Of a DNA stretch of 64,000 bases, positions 1 through 8,915 are shown one piece after another; positions within the stretch are counted from its first letter, which is position 1; every line of letters begins with the position of its first letter. The notes below the pieces were generated by a model, which was not told the DNA's origin, ran no database searches, and saw nothing but the letters and a program-made list of their open reading frames with translations. The stretch is from positions 330,145 through 394,144 of the forward strand of contig NZ_MAJS01000006.1 in NCBI RefSeq assembly GCF_001690985.1, read 5' to 3'. The DNA comes from Aliivibrio sp. 1S175. GTDB lineage: Bacteria; Pseudomonadota; Gammaproteobacteria; Enterobacterales; Vibrionaceae. The position numbers and the translations under genes are program-made.

Positions 1-745
1 AATTACCGATCATGATACGGTCGCTGGCTTAGTGGAAGCACATCAAGCGATTAAAGAGAAAGCATTACCTGTGCATTTAATTGATGGTATTGAAATTTCT
101 ACATTATGGAGTAACAAGGATATTCATGTTGTAGGCCTTAATGTTGATGTTAATCACCCTGAATTAATTGCATTGATAGAGCAACAAGCAGAGCGTAGAG
201 ATTCTCGTGCAAGAAAAATGGCAGAGCGTCTTGAAAAAGCAGGTTACGCAGGGGCGCTAGAAGGTGCAGTCGCTTTGGCAAATGGCGGGTCATTAACACG
301 AGCACATTTTGGCAAGTGGTTAGTCGATCAAGGTCATGCAAAAACGATGCAAGCAGTGTTTAAAAAGTTTTTAACACGCAATAACATAGGCTATGTCCCA
401 CCGGATTGGTGTTCTATTGAAGAGGCGGTTAACGTCATTCATAATGCAGGTGGAATCGCAGTATTAGCTCACCCAGGTAGGTATAATTTAACGGCAAAAT
501 GGATAAAACGTTTATTAGCGGCTTTTGCTGAAGCGAAAGGTGATGCAATGGAAGTTGCATTACCGCAACAAGGTGTGCAAGAACGTAGAGTGCTTGCAGA
601 TTATGCGACTCATTACGAGTTACAAGCCTCACAAGGTTCTGATTTTCATTATCCGTCACCTTGGACAGAGCTTGGAAGAAATTTATGGCTGCCTGAAGGG
701 CCAATTCCTGTATGGCAAGAATGGAATTTACCTACCTTTGAGTAA
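1..745 (+). CDS. rnm: 5'-3' exoribonuclease RNase AM (YciV/TrpH), 5' end outside window
   Basis: PHP-domain phosphoesterase of the YciV/TrpH family. In E. coli this protein trims 5' ends of rRNA precursors and degrades short 5'-phosphorylated oligonucleotides and pAp. The reading frame is already open at base 2 and begins with the PHP metal-binding motif TDHDT, so the first few dozen codons lie upstream of the window. Later metal-ligand signatures include AHPGRYN (about base 468) and SDFHYP (about base 640), in the order usual for PHP proteins. About 248 codons are visible, against 293 residues for the E. coli protein. yciO follows after 46 nt on the same strand, as in enteric bacteria and other vibrios, so the two probably share a transcript. 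Confidence 0.9.
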   Translation, partial: ITDHDTVAGLVEAHQAIKEKALPVHLIDGIEISTLWSNKDIHVVGLNVDVNHPELIALIEQQAERRDSRARKMAERLEKAGYAGALEGAVALANGGSLTRAHFGKWLVDQGHAKTMQAVFKKFLTRNNIGYVPPDWCSIEEAVNVIHNAGGIAVLAHPGRYNLTAKWIKRLLAAFAEAKGDAMEVALPQQGVQERRVLADYATHYELQASQGSDFHYPSPWTELGRNLWLPEGPIPVWQEWNLPTFE

Positions 746-794
746 GTTCTAGATTATAATTAATATAACAATGACCTGCTAAGCAGGAGGAATG

Positions 795-1415
795 ATGAGC
801 CAGTTTTTTTATGTACATCCTGAGAACCCACAAGCTCGCTTAATTAGTCAATCTGTTGCGATTATTCGTGATGGAGGGGTCGTTATCTACCCAACTGATT
901 CAGGCTACGCGCTCGGTTGCCAGTTAGAAAATAAACAAGCACTAGAGCGAATTTGTCAGATCCGTCGTTTAGACGATAAACATAACTTTACTTTGTTGTG
1001 TCGTGATCTTTCTGAATTATCGATTTATGCCCGTGTAGATAACAGTGTTTTTCGCTTATTAAAAAATAATACACCAGGGGCGTACACGTTTATCTTTAAA
1101 GGGACAAAAGAGGTCCCTCGTCGTTTAATGAACCCAAAACGTAAGACGATAGGTATGCGTGTGCCAGATAACAAAATTGCCCTCGCTCTTTTGGAAGAGT
1201 TGGGTGAGCCATTAATGTCTACAACATTGATTTTACCAGGTAATGAAGTGGCGGAGTCTGATCCAGAAGCTATCCGTGATCAACTTGAACATGCCGTGGA
1301 TTTGATTATGAATGGTGGGTATTTAGGTGAACAACCAACAACCGTTGTTGATTTTAGTGATGACGAGATAACTGTTTTACGTGTTGGTGCTGGTGATCCT
1401 ACCCCGTTTCAATAA
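795..1415 (+). CDS. yciO: YciO, Sua5/YciO/YrdC-family protein
   Basis: The protein matches E. coli YciO (206 aa) from the first residues (MSQFFYVHP) to the end. It carries the YrdC-like nucleotide/RNA-binding fold with the signatures YPTDSGYALG near the N-terminus and KRKTIGMRVP in the middle. Family members TsaC/Sua5 make threonylcarbamoyl-adenylate for tRNA t6A; YciO itself is thought to be a weaker or differently used homologue, so the role is only partly known. There are two consecutive ATGs at 792 and 795. AGGAGG at 785-790 sits 1 nt from the first and 4 nt from the second, and the second matches the E. coli start, so I chose 795. It lies downstream of rnm and ends at a strong hairpin. 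Confidence 0.93.
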   Translation: MSQFFYVHPENPQARLISQSVAIIRDGGVVIYPTDSGYALGCQLENKQALERICQIRRLDDKHNFTLLCRDLSELSIYARVDNSVFRLLKNNTPGAYTFIFKGTKEVPRRLMNPKRKTIGMRVPDNKIALALLEELGEPLMSTTLILPGNEVAESDPEAIRDQLEHAVDLIMNGGYLGEQPTTVVDFSDDEITVLRVGAGDPTPFQ

Positions 1416-1445
1416 TGTAACTCTAAAAGAAGCTTATACCGATTT

Positions 1446-1476
1446 AAAATAGCCAGCAGTGACTGGCTATTTTTAT
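1446..1476. terminator. Bidirectional terminator between yciO and ainR2
   Basis: Stem AAAATAGCCAG (1446-1456), a 6-nt loop, and CTGGCTATTTT (1463-1473), with T-rich flanks on both strands. It separates two convergent genes and contains the stop codon of the minus-strand kinase. Confidence 0.85.
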
Positions 1477-3914
1477 AACCACTGATCTAAGGATTCTAAA
1501 AGTTTTAGTTTAGAGATAGGCTTGGTTAAATATCCATCCATAATCGCGGTTATTTCCATTACTTCATCGTCACCTGATTCACCAGTTAAAGCGATAATAG
1601 GAATTGACGGATGAGTGTGTTTTATTTGTTTTGCCGCATCGATACCATTCATTACCGGCATTCTAGAATCCATAAAAATAAGATCTACATCGTTATTATT
1701 CATGACTTCAATCGCTTTAGCGCCATTTTCTGCTTGAAGAATGTGAATATTATTTCTACTTATAAATGTTTGAATTAACATTCGTTGTACTTTTTTGTCA
1801 TCAACAATTAGCACGGTTTTATGTATTAAATTAATTTGCTCGACATCATTATCAAGACGAGTGATTGTTTCATTATTAACCGGATGGTTTAGCTCATCTT
1901 TGATCGTTGGGAAACTTAATACAAATTCAGTGAAATCCCCATGTTTTGAATAGCAAGAAATATGGCCATTAAAGGAATTCATTACTCTTAAACAATAAGA
2001 GAGGCCTAATCCACTTCCTCCGTCCTTATCATGAGTGAAAAAGTCATCAAAAATATTTGGTAATATATTAGGGTCTATGCCTGGACCGGTATCTCTAAAT
2101 ATTAGAGTATTGTAAGTATTCCCTTTATTTAATTTGATAGATATTGTGCAATCAGGATGGTCAAAGTAATGGATAGCATTGCGTATTAAATTAAAAAGAA
2201 TAAATCCAAATAAAGTATCATTTACCTTGATAACAAAATCTTGTTCGAGATCTATCTTAATTCGTTTTCTGATACTATCAGATTCGAAAGCGTATTCATT
2301 TATGAACTGTTGTGTTAATGATGAAACTGAATAGTTATTTAAATGTTCATGACCAATATTTGAATTTCTTGCTTCGCTTAAAATAATATCAATAAGTTGA
2401 GCTCCACGCTGTATTGCTAGTTTCCCTTGTTTCAATTCAATATCAATGTCTTTTCCATTTGCATGACTGCCAATACGTTCAAAATGATATTGTAATTGTG
2501 ATAGAGGGTTTCTCATTTCGTGAGCAATTGAATTAGCAAGCGCTTGAGATTGTTTTACTTTTCTTTCGCTTTCAATATAACCCTGTACTTTTGTTAGTAC
2601 CCATTGGATTGCTGTAATTTCTTCATTTGAAAAAGTTGAGCCATTACGTTTCTCTGGTGATAAAAATAGGTGGGAAATTAACTTGTTTTTACCAAAGATA
2701 GGTAGAATTAATGCTGTTTTTTTCGAATCCATCTCTTTTTGAACTGCATGTAAATCGGATTTGTTTAATTCAGGGGCATAATGAATTTGATAATCTAATT
2801 CATCTTTAACTAGCGCCGAATTTGATTGGTTCAAATGAGGTATGAATATATTGTAGTTAGCGTGTTTCCCTACCAATAATAACTCTTCTTGTGGAGTATC
2901 TAGTAACGAAGCTAATGTAGACATGGCCTCATTACTAGAGTATTTAAACTCATCCGCTATAGCGTATATTTTTTCTACGGGTGTTTTTTTATCTCGATAG
3001 ATTAATAAGCTAGAAACTAATTTTGTTTTATTTAATGTTTTATCCCAAAATACACCAGTAATGATTATAGTTAATGATGAGATGTAAAGTAAGTTATTAT
3101 CATTATGAGTATAAAGAATAATGACAGGAAACAAGTAAATCATCATGTTTGATGCATAGGAAGTTAACCAATAAGAAATATAACGAAAACTGTATAAGCG
3201 ATGGTAAAGTAAAGTATACCCCATAAGAACGGCTTCTGTAACTGAAAGCACAGGAGGGACCCAAGCAAAAGAAAAATCATGCCATATCATAGGTATAATT
3301 ATTTGAGATATGATTGTTGAAGACATGAATATTAGGATGCCAATCAATAAATAGACGGATTTTACCTTATTGAGCTTTAGTTTACTTTTTCTTAACTTTA
3401 GAAAGTTAACAATAATTAAACTAATAAAAACAAATGCGTTAATAAAGAAAATTGATGCAAATGGTCCAAAGTGAATAGTGAAATTGCCTTTTTCTACAAT
3501 GGTTACACCGGTAACTGTTAAATTAGGAGTTAAGTTTATAGACAGGGCGAAAATACTTTCGATATAAAACAACACCATCTGCCAAGGTTCTATTTTTTTA
3601 TTTTTTCTAGCAGATGTAAGACGGCAAGAAAATAAAAAGGCAAATGCAAAGGCAAAATAAGAAGCTAAATTTGCGGTTATTGCCATAACAATAGCGATAT
3701 CTTCACTAAAATAAAGCAATAAATTAGATTGGAAATAAAAGTTAGTTAAGATCCAAATTATAATAAAAAAAGTATAACCGATATAAGGATAGTAAATTTT
3801 AGGATCAACTTCCATTCGATCTTTAAATAAAGACCGAATGAAGAAGGCTACCCATAGTAAAATGAATGCAGAGATAAATAGCAATAAATTATCTTTAGGT
3901 AAGCCAATTAACAT
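1473..3914 (-). CDS. ainR: AinR/LuxN-type hybrid sensor histidine kinase, copy 2
   Basis: This 813-residue membrane kinase has the architecture of LuxN/AinR quorum-sensing receptors. Residues 1-290 hold about seven to nine hydrophobic segments, the likely acyl-HSL sensor. A cytosolic linker follows at about 300-450, HisKA with SIAHEMRNP (phospho-acceptor His465), HATPase_c (Asn579 in the N box, DTGPGID at 608, GGSGLGL at 632), and a C-terminal receiver with Asp749 (DLIFMDS) and the KP motif near 798. Family knowledge: such receptors act as kinases without ligand and phosphatases with it, passing phosphate through LuxU to LuxO. It starts 11 nt after the upstream synthase stop, so the two are cotranscribed. 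It is a tandem paralogue of the kinase at 5256-7721. Its ligand is inferred from its partner gene. Confidence 0.88.
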   Translation of the reverse strand: MLIGLPKDNLLLFISAFILLWVAFFIRSLFKDRMEVDPKIYYPYIGYTFFIIIWILTNFYFQSNLLLYFSEDIAIVMAITANLASYFAFAFAFLFSCRLTSARKNKKIEPWQMVLFYIESIFALSINLTPNLTVTGVTIVEKGNFTIHFGPFASIFFINAFVFISLIIVNFLKLRKSKLKLNKVKSVYLLIGILIFMSSTIISQIIIPMIWHDFSFAWVPPVLSVTEAVLMGYTLLYHRLYSFRYISYWLTSYASNMMIYLFPVIILYTHNDNNLLYISSLTIIITGVFWDKTLNKTKLVSSLLIYRDKKTPVEKIYAIADEFKYSSNEAMSTLASLLDTPQEELLLVGKHANYNIFIPHLNQSNSALVKDELDYQIHYAPELNKSDLHAVQKEMDSKKTALILPIFGKNKLISHLFLSPEKRNGSTFSNEEITAIQWVLTKVQGYIESERKVKQSQALANSIAHEMRNPLSQLQYHFERIGSHANGKDIDIELKQGKLAIQRGAQLIDIILSEARNSNIGHEHLNNYSVSSLTQQFINEYAFESDSIRKRIKIDLEQDFVIKVNDTLFGFILFNLIRNAIHYFDHPDCTISIKLNKGNTYNTLIFRDTGPGIDPNILPNIFDDFFTHDKDGGSGLGLSYCLRVMNSFNGHISCYSKHGDFTEFVLSFPTIKDELNHPVNNETITRLDNDVEQINLIHKTVLIVDDKKVQRMLIQTFISRNNIHILQAENGAKAIEVMNNNDVDLIFMDSRMPVMNGIDAAKQIKHTHPSIPIIALTGESGDDEVMEITAIMDGYLTKPISKLKLLESLDQWL

Positions 3915-3925
3915 TTATATTAAAC

Positions 3926-5074
3926 TCATTGTTGTTGTTGTTGTCTTCTTCTTTGAATGATTTTAACATTATAAAATTTAAAATCATATTGGTTGAAAAC
4001 ATTACTTGTATGCTTTGTGAAACAAATGCCCTTATATGTGATTAACCCCGATTTATTGATATCTTGCGAACTAGTAAAAAGGAAGGGTGAACAGTTACGA
4101 TTAGTTTGGTTCATTGCTTGGTAAAAAAGTACCATTGCAGGTTGCTCTATAATGGAAAAAATGTAATGTCGGCCCGATTGGTAAAGAGCATTGGCTAACC
4201 CTTTTTGAGCTAAATACATATAGTAATTCATTTTTGAGCTCGGGCCATTAACGGTAAAACGGATCACACCACAAGCGTCTGCTTTGTTAGGGATAGATGC
4301 ATATATGCTATCTTCAATGGCTATACTTGACATAGGGAAGTTATTATTAGGATGGCAACCTAGTTTTTCTTTAAAAACAGGAAAAATATTTCTTAAAGCA
4401 TTGATTGAAGTTTCATTTTTCCATTGGTTACTTTGAAAGAAGTCATCAAAAAAAAGCCAATTTTTTTTATCTTGATAAGGTTCAATTAATGCAGAAGAAA
4501 TAATCGTAGGATAGGGACTGTTTTCATTAAATTGATACAAAATGAAATGCTCTCCTTTTGAAGAGAGATCTAAAATGTTTAACATTTCATACCATTTATG
4601 TTTTTTAATGAAGGTTGCGATATTAATGAGAACAATTGCATCAGAAAGAAAGAGAGGATGTTGGCTAAATTCTGTATGAAATAAGCGGTTATCAGTAGAT
4701 ATATCAGTAACTATTTCGTAGTGGTATTGCCCATTTATTAATGTTGATGATTGGTTTTTATGTGTTTGTAGTGAGCATAGCTTATCTGAATTGAGAGAGC
4801 GCTGAATGGTTCGGTATATTTCTAATTCAGTCCAACACGCTAGTAGACAACCAAACAATTGATGAGCTAATTTTTCAATTAAGAAATAATGTGAAGGGAG
4901 TGTTGTACTGGGTTGCTTTGCTATAATATCTAGCGCTTCTTTTGTTGAAAATAAATACGCAAGGTTACCTGTGTTTGGTTCATTCAATTTGGTTAAAATA
5001 GAGCGTTTTCTATTTTCAATAATATCTTGTAGAAGCGTAGGTTTGTCATTCTTTTGACAGTAGATATGTAGCAT
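3926..5074 (-). CDS. ainS: AinS/LuxM-family acyl-homoserine-lactone synthase, copy 2 (main frame)
   Basis: Assigned to the AinS/LuxM synthases, which couple an acyl-ACP or acyl-CoA to S-adenosylmethionine; V. fischeri AinS makes octanoyl-HSL. It aligns along its length with the copy at 7731-8915, sharing TGNLA, LPSHYF, FGCLL, WTELEIYR, SDAIVLIN, HKWYEML, SSKGEHFILYQF and ITYKG. I counted 53 of 87 identities from the shared YC motif onward. The ATG at 5074 has no ribosome-binding site, and homology to the other copy continues upstream of it in this frame (KK..FI..YC) as far as a poly-A run. The true N-terminus therefore lies in another frame starting at 5165 (see 5046-5165). The gene ends in AGA and CAA triplet runs. 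Its acyl specificity cannot be read from the sequence. Confidence 0.83.
   Translation of the reverse strand: MLHIYCQKNDKPTLLQDIIENRKRSILTKLNEPNTGNLAYLFSTKEALDIIAKQPSTTLPSHYFLIEKLAHQLFGCLLACWTELEIYRTIQRSLNSDKLCSLQTHKNQSSTLINGQYHYEIVTDISTDNRLFHTEFSQHPLFLSDAIVLINIATFIKKHKWYEMLNILDLSSKGEHFILYQFNENSPYPTIISSALIEPYQDKKNWLFFDDFFQSNQWKNETSINALRNIFPVFKEKLGCHPNNNFPMSSIAIEDSIYASIPNKADACGVIRFTVNGPSSKMNYYMYLAQKGLANALYQSGRHYIFSIIEQPAMVLFYQAMNQTNRNCSPFLFTSSQDINKSGLITYKGICFTKHTSNVFNQYDFKFYNVKIIQRRRQQQQQ
3929..3952. repeat. Trinucleotide run at the 3' end of ainS copy 2
   Basis: On the coding (minus) strand there are three AGA codons followed by five CAA codons, then TGA, so the protein ends RRRQQQQQ. Copy 1 ends differently (RKLLRNS), so the run is specific to this copy and may vary in length without changing frame. 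It lies directly before the 11-nt gap to ainR. Confidence 0.8.
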
Positions 5075-5165
5075 TTTTATAAAAGTATGACGGTGGTTTT
5101 TTTTGTGCTACTTGGCAGCCAGAAAATAATGAAAGTGATTTTGATAGTTGATTTAAGTTCTTCAT
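5046..5165 (-). other. Upstream frame of ainS copy 2 with an A8 tract: probable displaced N-terminus
   Basis: A 39-codon frame starts with ATG at 5165, preceded by AAGGA with an 8-nt spacing. It begins MKNLNQLSKSLS and reaches an A8 run (5097-5104 on the plus strand). It overlaps the ainS main frame, which is open in this stretch from about 5107 downward. The main frame is +1 relative to this one, so dropping one A joins them into a single 412-residue protein. The same arrangement is present at the other ainS copy (8893-8970), whose start MQNLNRLFNTLS is homologous. Possible explanations are programmed slippage, phase variation, a real frameshift or an assembly error; see the findings. Confidence 0.72.
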
Positions 5166-5255
5166 TTTTTATTTCCTTAATAAAGAGTAAATACATACTG
5201 AGTAATATTCAGCCTCTCTATTATATGGAAAACTGCCCATATGTAATGAAATTTA
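5166..5255 (-). promoter_or_regulatory. Possible own promoter of the second ainSR pair
   Basis: This is the gap between the ainR1 stop and the displaced ainS2 start. It contains a perfect -10 hexamer TATAAT on the minus strand (5220-5225), but no convincing -35 at 16-18 nt. No terminator hairpin is visible after ainR1, so read-through from the first pair is also possible. A GAGTAA direct repeat lies near 5195-5215. Confidence 0.4.
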
Positions 5256-7721
5256 TTAAATTTTCCATAACCATTGATCTAAATTTTGCAGAAGATGAAA
5301 TTTAGAAATAGGTTTCTTGAGATAGCTATCCATAACAATAGATATCTTTTCTATTTCATTCTGATCAGCTTCACCAGTTAAAGCTATTATAGGAATGAAT
5401 GGATGGCTTTTTTTTATTATTTTGGCTGATTCTACCCCATTCATGATTGGCATGTGAGAATCCATAAAAATAAGATCTACATCATTATTATTCACCATAT
5501 CGACTGCTTGAGAACCATTCTCTGCATGCAAAGTATTAATTCTATTATTAGATATGAAATTTTGAATTAACATCCGTTGTAATTTTTTGTCATCCACAAT
5601 AAGAACTGTCTTGACAGTATTATTTATATTTTCATTATTGTCTTGTGTGTCTTGTGTGTCTTGTGTGTCTTGATTTTTTGATGGTGGGAGAACACTATCA
5701 ATAACATTTGGTTTTTTAGGAAAGCTCAAAACAAATTCAGTGAATTCATTTTCTTTAGAATAACATGAAATATTACCACCAAAAGAATGCATTACTCTTA
5801 GGCAATAAGATAAACCTAAACCACTGCCACCTTTTTTATTGTAAGTGAAAAATTCGTTAAAAATGTTTGGTAATATATTAGCGTTAATACCAGGGCCAGT
5901 GTCTCTAAAAACAAGCGTGTTGAATACATTACCTTTAAATAAATGTATAGATATTTCACTCTGATATGTATCAAAGTAGTGAATAGCATTACGCAATAAG
6001 TTGAAAATAATAAAACCAAAAAGAGTATCGTTAACATTTATGATAAAATCGTCTTGTAGATCTACTTTAATTTTATGTTTAATTGTGTCTGATTCAAAAA
6101 TATATTCATCAATGAATTGAGTTGTTAATACTGAAATAGAATAGTTCTGGAATAAACTTTGATTAATTTTAGACCCTTTACTTTCACTTAGAATAATATC
6201 GATAAGCTGAGCTCCGCGTTGAATTGCTAACTGACCTTGCTGTAATTCATTATTGATATTCGCTTTACTTGAGTAAGTCTTTATACGCTCAAAGTGATAC
6301 TGGAGTTGTGATAGAGGATTTCGCATTTCATGAGCTATAGAGTTAGCTAATGCTTGTGATTGATTTACTTTTTGTTCACTTTCTATATAGCCCTGAACTT
6401 TAGTTAAAACAAATTGAATAGCTGTAATTTCTTCATTTGAAAAAGTAGTACCATTGCGTTTTTTAGATGAAATAAGTAGGTGAGAGATAAGCTTGTTTTT
6501 TCCAAAAATAGGTAAAATTAGGGCTGTTTTTTTTGAATCCATTTCTTTTTGGACTTGATGAAGTTCTGATTGAACTTGCTCTGGAGCATAATGAATTTGA
6601 TAATCGAGTTCATCTTTTACCAATGCTGAATTGGAACGATTTAGATGTGGAATGAAAATATTGTAATTGCTGTTGCCACCAACTAATAAAAGATCTTCTG
6701 GTGGGGTATCGAGTAATGTAGCAAGTTTCTTGATAGCATCATGACTAGAGTACTTAAACTCTTCTGCTATCTCAAATATTTGTTCAACTGGTGTTTTTTT
6801 GTTTTTATATATCAATAGACTTGAAATAGATTTTGATTTTTTAAGAGTACGCTTCCATAGTAAACCAATAACAATCCCAGACCCTATCAATATCAAGTTA
6901 AAGGTTATGTTTGCATTATAAATCATAATAATAGGTAATAAATAAATAATTATATTTATGCTATATGATAATACCCAATAGAAGATATATTTTAGAGTAT
7001 AAAGGCGATGGTATACTAAAGTGTAACCCATTAAAAAAGCTTCAGTTAATGATAATGTAGGAGCTAACCATGTGTAAGAAAAATCGGCCCAGATCAGAGG
7101 GAGAATTATCTGAGATACGATTGTTGATAGCATATAGATTAAAATGCCAAATAATAAGTACACTGATTTTTCTTTGTTTAATCTAATAGAGCTTCGTCTT
7201 AATTTGAAAAAATTAAATATAGTAAGAATGATAAAAAGAAAGGCGTTAAGGAAAAACAAAGGAGCTAAAGGGCCGAATTGAATAGTAAATACACTTGGAG
7301 CAATAATATCTACGCCACTAATGGTTTTATTTGGAATAATATTGAGTAAAAATGCTAGTAGAGTAGCAAAGATGGTTAGCCACAGTTGCCATGGAGAGAG
7401 TTTTTTTTCTGGGCGATTTGATGCAAGGTAGCAAGAAAATAAAAAAGCAAAGGCAAAAGCGAGATAGGCGGTCATATTGGCAATAATCGCCATATGTATA
7501 GCTATATTTTCATCAAACCTAATTAATAAAGAAGACTGGAAATAGGCATTGCTTAATATCCATAGAGCAATAAAAATAGCATATAAAACGTATGAAAAAT
7601 AAATATTAGCACTAAACTTTGTCCGTTCCTTGTAATGAAAACGGACAAAGAAGCCAACCCAAAGCAAAACCATAGCACTGGTTAGTAACAATAAATAGAC
7701 CTTAGGTAAAGCTGGATGCAT
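5256..7721 (-). CDS. ainR: AinR/LuxN-type hybrid sensor histidine kinase, copy 1
   Basis: An 821-residue paralogue of the kinase at 1473-3914 with the same layout: multi-pass membrane sensor (about 1-290), cytosolic linker, HisKA with SIAHEMRNP (His464), HATPase_c (NLLRNA, DTGPGIN, GGSGLGL) and a C-terminal receiver with Asp754. Comparing the copies by eye, residues 1-100 are about 55% identical, while the 128 residues ending at the HisKA helix are about 89% identical. The linker before the receiver carries three QDT repeats (684-692) that the other copy lacks. It starts 9 nt after the ainS copy 1 stop, so the pair is an operon. Its expected role is to sense the HSL made by its neighbour and feed LuxU/LuxO. 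Confidence 0.88.
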   Translation of the reverse strand: MHPALPKVYLLLLTSAMVLLWVGFFVRFHYKERTKFSANIYFSYVLYAIFIALWILSNAYFQSSLLIRFDENIAIHMAIIANMTAYLAFAFAFLFSCYLASNRPEKKLSPWQLWLTIFATLLAFLLNIIPNKTISGVDIIAPSVFTIQFGPLAPLFFLNAFLFIILTIFNFFKLRRSSIRLNKEKSVYLLFGILIYMLSTIVSQIILPLIWADFSYTWLAPTLSLTEAFLMGYTLVYHRLYTLKYIFYWVLSYSINIIIYLLPIIMIYNANITFNLILIGSGIVIGLLWKRTLKKSKSISSLLIYKNKKTPVEQIFEIAEEFKYSSHDAIKKLATLLDTPPEDLLLVGGNSNYNIFIPHLNRSNSALVKDELDYQIHYAPEQVQSELHQVQKEMDSKKTALILPIFGKNKLISHLLISSKKRNGTTFSNEEITAIQFVLTKVQGYIESEQKVNQSQALANSIAHEMRNPLSQLQYHFERIKTYSSKANINNELQQGQLAIQRGAQLIDIILSESKGSKINQSLFQNYSISVLTTQFIDEYIFESDTIKHKIKVDLQDDFIINVNDTLFGFIIFNLLRNAIHYFDTYQSEISIHLFKGNVFNTLVFRDTGPGINANILPNIFNEFFTYNKKGGSGLGLSYCLRVMHSFGGNISCYSKENEFTEFVLSFPKKPNVIDSVLPPSKNQDTQDTQDTQDNNENINNTVKTVLIVDDKKLQRMLIQNFISNNRINTLHAENGSQAVDMVNNNDVDLIFMDSHMPIMNGVESAKIIKKSHPFIPIIALTGEADQNEIEKISIVMDSYLKKPISKFHLLQNLDQWLWKI
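5641..5672. repeat. In-frame 9-bp tandem repeat within ainR copy 1
   Basis: Three perfect copies of TCTTGTGTG (plus strand) plus a partial fourth. They encode repeated Gln-Asp-Thr in the flexible linker between the ATPase and receiver domains. The unit is a multiple of three, so copy-number change would alter linker length without shifting the frame. Confidence 0.9.
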
Positions 7722-7730
7722 TTATAAAAC

Positions 7731-8915
7731 TCAACTGTTTCGTAATAGTTTTCTTAATTCAATAATCTTAACATTGTACGCTTTAAAGTTATATTGATTA
7801 AAAGCAATTACTGCATTATTGAGAAGCCAGAGACCTTTATACGTGATCACTCCATTTTTATTGATGTCTTGCGAACTAGTAAATAGATAGGGTGATAACA
7901 ATGGCGAATCTATGTTCATCGATTGGTAAAACAAAACCATTGCGGGTTTTTCTATAATGGTAAAAACGATTTCGCGACCACTATTTTTTAAGGCATTGGC
8001 TAACCCTTTTTGTGCCAAATATAAATGATAATTAGCTTTTGATTTTTCGCCGCTGACGGTAAGTCTAATTGCCTCACATGCTTTATCTTTATTTAACATC
8101 GAATGTAAAAAGCAACTTTCCATGTAATTTGATGGCTTATTGATTAATGTGTTTATATCTAATGTGGTTTCCATTTTTGTTATGTTTTTTAAGTTAGATA
8201 CTGAGTGCGCCTGGTAAATGGGAGGCCATTTTGAATTTTGAAAAAAATCGTTAAAAAATAACCATTCATTAGACATGGAAATGGAATTAATTAATGCAGA
8301 AGAGATAATATTTGGATAAGTATGTTGTTCTCCAAATTGATACAAAATAAAATGCTCTCCTTTTGAGGAAATATCAAGAAGGGTTAACATTTCATACCAT
8401 TTGTGTTCTTTAATAAACGTTTCTATATTAATTAATACAATAGCATCAGAAAGAAGGAGTGGATGAGAACAAAACCCAGTGAAAAATAGGCGTTTATCTA
8501 AAGCAATATCAGGGATGATTTCATAGTGATAATGCTCGTTGATTATATGAGAATCATAAGTTTGAGGGATATCAGCTAGAGATAGGTTCTTATAAAGAGC
8601 GGAATGTTGAATTATCCGATATATCTCTAATTCAGTCCAGAATGACAATAAACATCCAAATATTTGTTGCGCTAATTGTTCAATAAAAAAGTAATGTGAA
8701 GGCAGGTTTGAACTAGGTTCTTTTCCTATGATTCTTTGTGCTATATCAGTTGAAAAGACATCGGCTAAATTTCCGGTGTGTGCATGGTTTAATTGGCTTA
8801 ATATGGTCTGTTTTCGGTCTTCTATAATTTCTTGTATTAGGTTGTGATTACCTGTCTCTTTACAATATAAATCGAATGCTTCTATAAAATGGTCACCCTG
8901 TTTTTTTTTGTCCAT
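7731..8915 (-). CDS. ainS: AinS/LuxM-family acyl-homoserine-lactone synthase, copy 1 (main frame)
   Basis: Main frame (394 codons) of an AinS/LuxM-type autoinducer synthase, homologous along its length to the copy at 3926-5074. Shared blocks include TGNLA, LPSHYF, FGCLL, WTELEIYR, SDAIVLIN, SSKGEHFILYQF, AMVLFYQ and LFTSSQDINK. The family is known to make HSLs such as C8-HSL from SAM and an acyl donor. The ATG at 8915 directly abuts AGGAGG with zero spacing, which is poor for initiation. A better start lies upstream in another frame at 8970, and the two frames meet at an A9 run (8901-8909). With one A removed the protein would be 412 residues, exactly the corrected length of copy 2. ainR copy 1 follows after 9 nt. 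Which HSL it makes is not deducible from sequence. Confidence 0.85.
   Translation of the reverse strand: MDKKKQGDHFIEAFDLYCKETGNHNLIQEIIEDRKQTILSQLNHAHTGNLADVFSTDIAQRIIGKEPSSNLPSHYFFIEQLAQQIFGCLLSFWTELEIYRIIQHSALYKNLSLADIPQTYDSHIINEHYHYEIIPDIALDKRLFFTGFCSHPLLLSDAIVLINIETFIKEHKWYEMLTLLDISSKGEHFILYQFGEQHTYPNIISSALINSISMSNEWLFFNDFFQNSKWPPIYQAHSVSNLKNITKMETTLDINTLINKPSNYMESCFLHSMLNKDKACEAIRLTVSGEKSKANYHLYLAQKGLANALKNSGREIVFTIIEKPAMVLFYQSMNIDSPLLSPYLFTSSQDINKNGVITYKGLWLLNNAVIAFNQYNFKAYNVKIIELRKLLRNS

Noticed and set aside
5087-5305. Plus-strand 72-codon ORF over the ainS2 leader
   Set aside because: It overlaps the end of ainR1 and the displaced ainS2 start on the other strand, has no ribosome-binding site, and its composition is that of antisense coding DNA.
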